The notes beneath the pieces are model-generated. The model was given only the letters and a program-made list of their open reading frames with translations, did no database searches and was not told the origin of the DNA. From Siphonodentalium dalli (lineage: Eukaryota; Mollusca; Scaphopoda; Gadilida; Siphonodentaliidae), in NCBI GenBank assembly GCA_032622095.1, contig CP136061.1:6334734-6398733 (forward strand): a stretch of 64,000 nt of DNA. Direction: 5' to 3'. Below, piece by piece: positions 54,391 to 64,000 of this stretch (positions are counted from its first letter, which is position 1; each line of letters starts with the position of its first letter). A program made the position numbers and the translations under genes.

Positions 54391-57200
54391 ATGATCCCTC
54401 TAAATGAAGGACCACCGCTTTTCGGCGCTTAAATAATAAATAAAATTATCACTTAAATAATAAATAAAATTATCACTTAAATAATAAATAAAACTAGAAA
54501 TTTTAAACTTCCAATTGGAAGTTTGATACTTCCATATAATTATCATATATATTCCAATCCAAACCCCTTCTCAATCATTACCTTTCCCATAACCCAAACC
54601 TTAACCATAACCATACCTATCGGCATCCCATACTGTATCTTAATGCGAAATGTTTTCATAAGCATAACCGTGCTCTAGTCGTAACCACAACCACATCTAC
54701 TATTCTAACTATGTATATAACAATAGCCAACCCTTTCCCATCCTTTAGCCCTGACTATACTATTCACATCCCTGACATAATCCATAACACTAACCATAAA
54801 ACTAACCCGAACACAAACCCTAAATATTTCTCTAACGGTTACCTGGATCAAGTTACCCATGTGTCGATTTGTACTGAGATAAACCACACATATTCCATGA
54901 GACACCTCTGGGAGCTACCAATTTCTCCATCCATTTATTCGAAGCTAAAGATAAACGATCTTTATTGCTAATGATTAGTGCTGCTTAAGTCAGCTGAGAT
55001 CCACGGCACCTGCCCCATGGCAATATCATGGTCAAGTTACCCATCTGTAGCAATTTCCCCACAATCTTCCAAGCTGATAATAAGCGCTATTTGATGTGTA
55101 TCTTTGTTGATATCATTTATTTGTCCCACCTCAAGTCATATGATGGCAAAGCACCTAACGGATAGCATTTCCCTGGACAATTTAAACATGTGCACTAATT
55201 TTCAGCTCCGTGGGTCCGATCATAATAGGTATGTAATTAATTATGTTATTAAATTATTCATGAATGCCAATTTAAATCATTTGACGTCAGCTGTACCTAT
55301 CCGATGACACTCCATTTGAGAATTTACCATGTGTACCAATTTTGTGTTAAAAATTACATCTGCAATTGGATGGTATTTTCCCGTGAATGATACAGAGAGT
55401 TATAGTCTGTCCAACACTGAAGTGCGAAATTTTAAATCAATGCCGATCTGTAATTTGCCCGTGTCGGTTTATCAATTTATCGGGTCAGTTATTTCAACGG
55501 CCAGTGGAAACACACCTGCTGGTGACAATCATTATTTAAAGCTAAGTGAGTAAAGGCCGATCCACACCTGGCGCGATTATAACGGCCGTGACTGACAACA
55601 TGTATGCACTTTGTGTATGTATACACCTAGTTTATGAACTGAAGCGATCACAAACATGCCTGATATATAAAACCTGATGCACGATATAGTTCTCTACTTA
55701 TAATATTAATAGTTGTACTCGATCATGATGGAGACAGAGTATAATAAAAGCCAAGCACCCTTCTGGTGGTAATATTATTACTTGATTATGACGGTGATAG
55801 TATATATAATAAACGTCCGTGCAACATTCTATACTCGTTCGCTAAAAAACTAACTTAGAAAATCGTACTAAAGTTGCACTTAGGTACTACTATCCTGCAC
55901 ATCCTCTCTTCGGTTTAGTTTTATCTGGATTGGCAAATTTGACCCCCCCCCCCTCTCTAAGTTTCTGCGGAATTTGCATAAAGTCTGAACCCTCCCGAAG
56001 CGAGCTCTTCGTTGGGCAGGTTGCTTTGTGGTCAATCTTGGTGGGCAATCCGACATTATACCGACGTACATGTCCCTGCATTAAAGATGGATTATCTCTT
56101 TAAATAACAAATTTGAAATAGTGGCATGTGTCTACAATAATAACTATGAATTGAATAACCCTGCCCGGAAAGGCTTCTATCAATTACTATCTATTTTATT
56201 TCGAATATTTTATTGTGAAATGAGATGATTAATTGGGACACTTTATTTGTCTATTTTTAGAACAGATAATTCAAGCGATATCATATAAAGATAGGTAGCA
56301 TTAGGTTGTTTTTATAGCTACGTACCGAACATCAAATATCCCAGATTGATTGATTGTATTGTTTTATTCCATAGTTGTTCATTAACTAAACAACCACACC
56401 TTTTTTTAGCAGAAAATATTCGCAATCAAATCAATATTAATCGAAAGAAGCATTTCTGGACATGAATCTTTGATTCATTTTTAATATTTTATACCCCGGT
56501 AACTATATAATACATGTTTACAAAGAGATAATCCACCTATAACATCCGTCCTTCATTCGCCCGTTTTTATTTGGCAGGAAAAATATCGGATTGTTTTGTC
56601 CCAGCCATACATTGGTAACAGCTGGGACAAAACACTTTCAAGTGGAACATTTCGGTCCGAATCACTCTTCTCATCTGGAAAATGCAATAAATATTTGGCT
56701 CCTCTATTTGCCATGTTCCTTAATTGGAGAGAGAGGGGGGGTGATTAATTTGTTCAATATTTTTCAACGGTAACTCGGTCAATTTTAAACCAATTACAAA
56801 ATGTTCACGGCATCGATATCGGGGTGTCAGGTAGAACATGCATTACATTAAAGTTTGGTCGTGATTGGAGAGAATTTGAACATTGAACACCCCTCCCCGT
56901 CAATATTATGATAACAGCCACTTTTTTTATAAATGAAGATAATTTGTCCCGTTCCGCTACCTCAAAGCATTCCGGTGATACTCTACAATAAATTGTCGAC
57001 ACATGTGAGAGGTCGGTTTAAGGGCGATAACTACATAAAGCAAGCAATGACAAATTCACGATGGCTTAACATAATGAATCCAATGCATAACTGTGTATAG
57101 TATACCGACTTATTCAACACTGAGAATATGGGAAAAATGCCAGCCCTTGAAGTGATTGGTGGCTTGGAGAGTACATTGGTCCACTGTATATCCCTTTATT
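54391..57200. other. Intergenic stretch, no recognised gene
   Basis: It contains three copies of AAATAATAAATAAAATTATC (54430-54495), an ACTTCCAATTGGAAGT palindrome (54508-54523), AACC-rich sequence to about 54830, and a hairpin TGTTTTGTCCCAGC...GCTGGGACAAAACA at 56592-56631. Open frames of 60-86 codons have no recognisable domain. Confidence 0.5.
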
Positions 57201-57212
57201 TATCCAATAGAT

Positions 57213-57420
57213 CACAGGGCCCTGTAACTCGCTCAGTTGCCCATCCCTTTGCGCTGCCCATATACACCGCTTCTGTATACGCGCCTGCTTCACGTTAATG
57301 GTAGGATAATAAGGTCCTTATTATACTACCATTAACGCGTAGGCGAGTATATAGAAGCAGCGTATATATGGGCAGAGCAAAGGGGTGGGAACGAAGCTGA
57401 GCGCGTTACAGGCCCCTGTG
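57213..57420. mobile_element. hAT-type MITE with 8-bp target duplication (208 bp)
   Basis: CACAGGGCCCTGTAAC at the left, GTTACAGGCCCCTGTG at the right, and foldback arms meeting at TAATAAGGTCCTTATTA. CAATAGAT flanks it at 57205-57212 and 57421-57428. Confidence 0.9.
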
Positions 57421-57428
57421 CAATAGAT

Positions 57429-59330
57429 ATATACAAAATACTACATATATTCGTTACTGTAGTTTAGAGAGCGTCCTGCTTTATCCTTCTGCATAACGGG
57501 ACAGTCCATTAATTCCTCACATCTCTATGAAATCATTACATTCACCAGAATGTGATAAAAGCGAATATTTGGATAAATGAAGTTCTACTATACCCAAACT
57601 CTCGCATTGTAGAAATATCACGGACATGTCACTTTCGAATCAGTTAACTAATACTAAAGTTATCAATCAGAAACCATCTCAGACGGACGCACGGACAGAC
57701 ATGTTGATTACTATATTCCTCCTCCATCTATCGGGGACAATTAGATATATATATTGATGAACGGACGGACGGATGAACAAACAAGCTGATTCATGTAGGC
57801 ATATACAATTCCCACCCCACCATAATTGATTGCAGGGGTATAATAAGGTAATAATTATAATATAAATGGTACCTGAACACTCCACATTAATGCACGTATA
57901 ATCGGAAGATTAATGAGAATGCTTTAATGTCGTTCTCTTTAGCACTGCACATTTGCAGAATTCCAACATGGAAACACGACTCCAATTTGACGATTTCCCT
58001 ATATTGGATGTTCCTCACTCCGAAAATATCCGTCCCATTCTCACAAGACTTGTCCCACATGGGCAGATAAGTGGTTCAAACAAGCACATAACATGTACCG
58101 CGATCAATGAACGTTGAATCCGAAGAATAAAATGAATTTCACAGTATATTCAACAGTCACGATAAACAACAACACACAAAGCAATCCACATGGGGTATGA
58201 ACGTAACCGAACAGAAAAGAGCGTTCTCTGTAAGTACATTCCCCTGTATGGTAGAAATAATGAGCGTTTGTTTCACGTTTGCTTGTTGACAAGACTTATA
58301 TGACGGCGCACGAACCTATCAGTGGTGTTTTATTTTGTGAAAGTATAAAGGGAGTCATTTCTAATTTGGCAGACATATACTAACAGAAAGAATTGAATGT
58401 CCATTTGCAATATCCTACGGTGTATAACAATATACAAATTGTTATTACGAAAATGATGATGTTTGCATTTTTCTATGTGTTTATCGTTGTTATCGCAAAT
58501 GAAATAATTGGATATACGTCGTCTTTACGTTAGTATAAGATTACATAGTATAACTAAGCCTTGTTTGATCCCATTATTGTAATTTTTGTATTTTGTTTGG
58601 TTGTATATGAGATGCAGTGCGTTGAAGATGCGAAAGAAAATACAAAAGTGAAATGCACGCACGCAGATAGTTCATGACACACTATACACGATAAAATGAT
58701 AATTTAGCACACACCATGGGCTACAAAATTTACGAATCGGTGGGTTTATATTCAAATCCAAGTTATTTGGTTTATAATGGCTCCGATATGTACTCATACC
58801 AATATACCACTCTGGAAATGACTGTTGGAATTCGATGGGAGTTCTGTCGGTTCCCACATAGAGGAATGAGTCTGGCCCGCGAGACGGGTGTGTTCGAATC
58901 GGAGCTAGGTTCCATCCGCGGGAGGATGGGGTGGCCGGAGAAAGGAGAGAGGGGAGTGACAAATTTTTGGCGTATATATAGAAAATATATATTATATATA
59001 TAAGCGGAAATTTTGTGAAGAGTTATTTTCACTTGACTGAGAAAAAAATTATTTTCTAAGTCCAAAAGTTTAGGTTAAAATAATGAAGCCTTTTTCAAAA
59101 AGTTACTTTTCTGGTATAGGTTGGTTTGGACCCTTTTGGACTCTGGTTTCCCCAAAAGTTGACTCCGTTTCGTGTGTAGCAAAACGAGAAATTTATGAAT
59201 CGGTATTTGAATAAGACGGGATGAAGGTACAGCCGCTAGTTTGTTGAATGACACGTGAGCATGTACAACATTCGTTCATAGTTCGTGTATTATACTTTGA
59301 ATAGACAATTTCTTTGTTAACAGTTTGTTA
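57429..59330. other. Intergenic stretch, no recognised gene
   Basis: It contains ACGGACGGACGG-type words near 57675-57770. Open frames on both strands at 58672-59065 overlap each other and have no recognised domain. Confidence 0.5.
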
Positions 59331-59339
59331 ACGGGGTTA

Positions 59340-60660
59340 GGTTTGAGCGGACCTTTGTCAAAATTTCCTAGTTTGGTCTTCTGTCTATGTTTAAGACGCT
59401 CACATAGACCAAATCCAGCTGTTGCGCTTCGTCTAGGAGAAGATCTGGGCACAAGCACTTTCTACACATGGACTTTATTAGTACATTTTTCGATGTGTTA
59501 TAACTTGGCCATTTCTCAACCGATTTACAAAATTCTTTTACGAGTAGCATCAGTACGTCGTATAGATACACGACAGTAAAAATGGTTGGAATCGGTGACA
59601 AATAAAAAATTGACAAATTTTGCACCCCTCCCCAGGTCAACAAATTGTTTTCGGACCTTGGTGAAAATTTCCCCGATTCGTACCCTTTCGTTAGTTAACA
59701 CGATTACGAGAACCAAATTCAGCTGCTTGACTTCTTATAGGAGAAGATCTGGGCACAAACTTTTTCCAAAATTTTGGTTTAAGGGCCATAACTCTGGTAA
59801 GCATATTGGGACATAAACCGAAATGTCTCGAGTCGCTGTAGGTCGGCAAGGTGCATATACATACCAAATTTCAATATTCTATCTTTTAAACTTTCAGAGA
59901 TATAAGGGTTACAAAATATATTAAGAAGAAGAATAAATAATAGTGAAAAATAAAAAATTGAATAACAATATACTTCCATATTAAAATATGGAAGTATAAT
60001 TATCACATGCAAATTATGTTTGTAAATACTCTGTGATGAGGGTACTCCGAGTAAAACTCACATCACGCATTGAAAATTGAAATTGTGATCGTACAAACAT
60101 TCATATCCCGATGTTCCTAATGACCACATGGATTCTCATTTTGAATATAAGCTGTCCAAGGAAGTCTGATACTATTTTTAAGCATCTTTTTGTCTGCCGA
60201 CCCAACGGGTTCGGAGGACTATTATAATCAGCCTGTGCGTCCGAGGTTTCCAGATGATAACTTTAGTTAGAGTGAACCAAATTAAATTAAATTTGGTATG
60301 TGGGTTTACTAGCAGAAAAGACAGGTCAAGTTCGAATTCTGGTTCCGTCCGCCAATTTTCACCAGAGTTATGTCCCCTTTTCAACTTAGAATTTGACCGT
60401 CTGTTAACATTTTTGGTTTCCGACCGATAACTCCAGTTTGGATTATTTGATCTGAACCAAAGTTGGTATGTGTCTTTCTCCCAGCAAAACACAGGTCAAG
60501 TTCGAATTCGGGTTCCGCCCGCCAATTTTCACCAGAGTTATGTCCCTTTTTTACTTAGAATTTTTGTCAATTTGAGGTTTCCGGATGATAACTATAGTAA
60601 ATGTGTACTGAATGAAATTAAATTTGGTATGTAGGTTTACTAGCACTAAAGACAGGATTT
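59340..60660. repeat. Diverged dispersed repeats, AACTCTGG/GAGTTATGTCC types
   Basis: GGAGAAGATCTGGGCACAA occurs at about 59438 and 59740. GGGCCATAACTCTGG is at 59783. Then 2.5 diverged units (about 60245-60410, 60410-60560, 60573-60660) have GATGATAACT, AAATTTGGTATGT, ACAGGTCAAGTTCGAATTC and CCAATTTTCACCAGAGTTAT. The style is bivalve-like. Confidence 0.7.
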
Positions 60661-61073
60661 TATGCGCAAACAACGGTCGTATCAAGCCGACACTTAGATG
60701 CGGACATGAGGTCTACCGACCTTTTATTCGCTTTGTAAAAACTCGACCTAGTGTCCATGCAGGCGTCTATAAATGGCATTAGCTCAATAACTTGAACAAA
60801 TTTCAACAGATTTCTTTGATATTCGGTATATGAGACATGCTCATCAATATCTTGATCAAGTTGAAAACCAGCCTGGTCCATGCATTGTGGGTGGAATTAC
60901 GGACCTTAATTAGTTAATTTTGTTGAATAATTTTTATGGCGTTTGCTTGAAAACTTAAACAAATATCAACTGATTTTGTTTATATTCAGTACATCACAAA
61001 TATTTAAGTGCCGTCTTCATCCGCTTAACTGAAAGTTCATTAAGAGTTCAACAGTTAATATAAGCAGCTGATC
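60661..61073. other. Stretch without recognised features
   Basis: A 73-codon minus frame at 60660-60881 is not recognised. Confidence 0.5.
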
Positions 61074-61548
61074 ACGGAAACATATCTATCAAATTAATTA
61101 ACGACGGAAACATATCTATCAAATTAATTAACGACGGAAACATATCTATCAAATTAATTAACGACGGAAACATATCTATCAAATTAATTAACGACGGAAA
61201 CATTTCTATCAAATTAATTAACGACGGAAACATCTATCAAATTAATTAACGACGGAAACATATCTATCAAATTAATTAACGACGGAAACATATCTATCAA
61301 ATTAATAACGACGGAAACATATCTATCAAATTAATTAACGACGGAAACATATCTATCAAATTAATTAACGACAGAAACATATCTATCATATTAATTAACG
61401 ACGGAAACATATCTATCAAATTAATTAACGACGGAAACATATCTATCAAATGAATTAACGACGGAAACATATCTATCAAATTAATTAACGACGGAAACAT
61501 ATCTATCAAATTAATTAACGACGGAAACATATCTATCAAATTCATTAA
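61074..61548. repeat. 30-bp minisatellite, about 16 units
   Basis: Units CGGAAACATATCTATCAAAT plus TAATTAACGA, nearly identical, with two shortened ones (near 61230 and 61305). The unit is a multiple of three, so the minus strand reads as a long NLIDMFPSLI repeat; that is not evidence for a protein. Confidence 0.95.
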
Positions 61549-62248
61549 TGAAATTGAAAGTTTGTAAAAACAGAATAATTAAACGGTTTTAATGAGTATG
61601 TGATATAATTCACTTGGGGAGTTGGACCAAAATAAATTGATTACCTTGTAATCAACAAGCCTCATATTAATCCCGGTAATTTCTTGTTTCTGATCAAAAT
61701 AAATACATAAATATTTACATGCAGTTTGATATGTATTAAATTACTACAACATATTTTAAGATGGGAGCTATCAAATGTTTTTGATATTCATTGGAAAAGT
61801 GGCCATCTTAGATTTTATTTTATATATATCTCTTCATGTTGATAATCTAGTATTACTTAGACATTTCAACTTTCCGCATTCCTAATCCATTGACTGTAAC
61901 ACTTGAAATTATTCCCTTTCCAAGTTGAGCTACAGTCATTGACACTTTCATTACTGAATACTGTTAAAAAGCATGGCTGCCAGTGGCCATCTTGGATTTT
62001 ACTCTTAGTATGACTAAATCCTTTAGCACACCTTACAGGTCACATTTCTCATCCAATCATTACCAATTGGATCTTTCGGGTGACCTCTAGATTGGAGCCT
62101 CCATTTTTTCCCAAAATTCGTAAAAAAAAAAAACATTGGCCGTCAGCAGCCATCTTGGATTTCAAATGTGAATCCTGCAGCCCACATTTATTGGAGATAT
62201 GGGAGCTATCAAATTTTAACTATGTTTTATTAAAAACATGACAATTCT
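61549..62248. repeat. Fragments of the ~162-bp array family
   Basis: 61740-61960 matches the right edge of 52088-54390 (TTCCCTTTCCAAGTTGAGCT). 61970-62200 has CATGGCTGCCAGTGGCCATC and TTACTCTTAGTATGACTAAA, as at 8690-8760. Confidence 0.7.
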
Positions 62249-62252
62249 TTAA

Positions 62253-62643
62253 CCCTTTACCCAACAGAACGGCCCTGTGCCAATGCATTCTCTTATATAT
62301 GCGAGTCGACCATAGGTCGCCTCGCATATATAAGAGAATGCATATATAAGAGAATGCATTGGCTTAACATATTAAAAATGATAAAATTGTCAAAGAATGT
62401 AGAAAAAAATTATAAAAATTGTTAGGCCAATGCATTCTCTTATATATGCGAGGCGACCTATGGTCGACTCGCATATATAAGAGAATGCATTGGCACAGGG
62501 CATAACTGTAACCATCACAATGTGGTCAATGAACCGGTTCCAATGATATCCATATTTGTATGGTGTTATTGAGACAGGCCGAAGATATTTTAGGCTGTTG
62601 AAGCTTTATTTGGGCGTTTTTGGCCGGTTTGTTGGGTAAAGGG
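62253..62643. mobile_element. TTAA MITE, copy 6 (inverted)
   Basis: TTAA at 62249-62252 and 62644-62647. The first hairpin carries a partial duplication (ATATATAAGAGAATGCAT twice, 62324-62359). Confidence 0.9.
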
Positions 62644-62765
62644 TTAATACAAGACAACTTAGACAACAAATTCTGCAGCCGAACAATTTGAAAAGGCAAA
62701 GGCTTGTCATATACAGGTACTGGATGGTTGGATGGCTGGACAGATGGATGCATGAATACAGTAAA

Positions 62766-62797
62766 CCCCCCCCCCCAACCCCCCCCCCCCCCCCCCA
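62766..62797. repeat. C homopolymer tract
   Basis: Two C runs separated by AA. A slippage-prone tract. Confidence 0.9.
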
Positions 62798-62939
62798 TCT
62801 TTTGGGATGGGGATATAATTATGAAACTCGTTTGATAAATTTGAATCATAATTCATCTATGACGTATGAATAAAGTCATTTCATCAAAACCTATATCGTA
62901 ACATAACTCGTTGAAGATCCTCTATATATTTACTTAATC

Positions 62940-63410
62940 AAGTCTGGAAATAGTGTGTCTGTCATTTACAGAATGAGGTCCCCAGAGTGTTAATTTATCC
63001 CACACAGCGGGTTAGCATCACCAAATTCACCCTCTGGGAACCTCATTCTGCTGAGGCCCTCAACTGCTACGAGAGACCTTGGGTCAGATTGAAGTTCCCC
63101 AGTTGAAGTAGGTGATGTTCTCCCTTTAGTCACCTTTATTCACCATTACTCATTTTATCTTCTGCAAATTATGGGATATAGAACAGAAGGGGAAAAAGTA
63201 ACTAAAACAATGTTATTTGAGATTAGAAATCGTTCCCAGAAGATGAGGCCTAAGCGATGCTACCCCGCACAACAGGCAAGCATCACCAAATTCACGACAG
63301 CAGCAATATGCATGCCTTGAAATAGTGTGTCTGTCATTTGCAGAATGAGGTTCCCAGAGGGTGAATTTTGTGATGCTACCCTGCATAGCGAATCATCAGG
63401 ATCTTCAGTC
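62940..63410. mobile_element. Family A fragments
   Basis: A left hairpin with damaged loop (62969-63052), a middle with AGTTCCCCAGTTGAAGTAGG, then a broken right side. A second partial left end at 63318-63390 stops at CTGCATAGCGAATCATCAGG. Confidence 0.7.
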
Positions 63411-63585
63411 ATTTAGCAGCACATGAATCATCAGGATCTTCCAAATTTTTCTGGATTTTTTCCATGATGAATTTAATGGAGCTTTCATGATGATTGATAG
63501 CACATCAGTGCTGAAATTACGAAATTAAAAATTATGGTTGAAGTTAACCCTTTTCATGACTGGAGCTTCCTGGAATTTTGCGAAA

Positions 63586-63768
63586 ACCCTGTGCCGATGC
63601 ATCCTCTTATATATGCGAGTCTCCCATAGGGAGCCTCGCATATATAAGACAATACATATGGCCGAACAGTATTGACCTTGACCTTGTAAGCCAGTGCATT
63701 CTCTTATATATGCGAGGCTCCCTATGGGAGACTGGAATATATAAGACAATGCACTTGCACAGGATCTT
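63586..63768. mobile_element. CCCTGTGCC double-hairpin element, diverged
   Basis: CCCTGTGCCGATGCATCCTC at the left and AATGCACTTGCACAGG at the right. Each end is a hairpin with a CTCCCATAGGGAG-type loop, a variant of the one at 12784-12933. The 63525-63979 open frames are its by-products. Confidence 0.8.
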
Positions 63769-64000
63769 TAATGCTGAACTAGCTGAAACGGTTAATGATC
63801 TACGATCTAATTTTGTCCCAGATCAAGACCCTTCTTCTTCTTGTCGTTCTATTTCCTCAAAGAATTTCATTTTCCTGTATTTTCCCGTTTCTTCCTTAGG
63901 AAATGGCACGAAAGCCGGGCATGGCCTTTGTCCGGGAATCTCGCACACACACCACCTCCTGAATGTGTCTCCGAAATAAGCCGGGTTTGACGCCACCGCC
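63769..64000. other. Right edge, nothing recognised
   Basis: Slightly GC-richer at the very end. No feature called. Confidence 0.4.

Noticed and set aside
58672-59065. Overlapping frames of about 95 codons on both strands
   Set aside because: Both strands are open over the same DNA, with no domain or codon evidence favouring either.
61297-61545. Repeat protein on the minus strand (NLIDMFPSLI repeats)
   Set aside because: It exists only because the minisatellite unit is 30 bp. There is no unique sequence or gene structure around it.

Overview
The window is animal nuclear DNA: AT-rich, with long non-coding stretches, spliced genes, satellites and dense nested transposons. One host exon is recognisable. 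It is the C-terminal exon of rabenosyn-5 (RBSN), an endosomal Rab effector. Several interspersed families carry wording I associate with bivalve mollusc genomes: units with an ATGGCCGCCAG...GCCATCTTGG core, units with ACCAGAGTTATG, and AGCTCACCTGA...CGAAGTATC modules. A bivalve or close lophotrochozoan is my best guess. This is inference, not identification.

Layout. 1-5743 is a 55/56-bp satellite lying in the last RBSN intron, with a higher-order 611-bp duplication. 5817-6790 holds decayed copies of the acceptor-side part of the last exon. 6800-7325 is the RBSN terminal exon; its last codons and stop form the first unit of a 26-bp minisatellite. 7326-10700 is downstream DNA full of small foldback elements.

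10701-42130 is the main object: one 31,430-bp CACTA (CMC/EnSpm) transposon. It has CACTA ends, a ~25-bp terminal inverted repeat, a 3-bp ATA target duplication, and ~0.6-kb subterminal arrays of TTAATGGCCATTAA-like motifs at both ends. A related uninterrupted copy of its insertion site lies at 9260-9495. It carries a three-exon TNP2-like transposase gene on the plus strand (30030/30084-37485, all splice phases compatible) and, on the minus strand, the last exon of a second protein with three near-identical 42-residue repeats (20344-22010). The rest of its interior is introns, nested elements (hAT-like, TTAA-type, TA-type, a 1.29-kb foldback with 5-bp target duplications) and DNA in which I see no gene.

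42131-64000 contains no gene I can support. It holds TTAA MITEs, a hairpin-pair MITE family, a tRNA-derived SINE with target duplications, minisatellites of 63/50 bp, ~162 bp and 30 bp, a hAT-type MITE with an 8-bp target duplication, and diverged mollusc-like repeats.

How the parts relate: the oldest layer is the hairpin-pair MITE family (called family A here). One copy was the landing site of the giant CACTA element, and another was split by a TTAA MITE. Inside the giant element the transposase would act on the CACTA ends. The repeat-bearing second protein is a candidate for the TNPA-like role of binding the subterminal motifs, but that role is inferred from gene position and family logic only.
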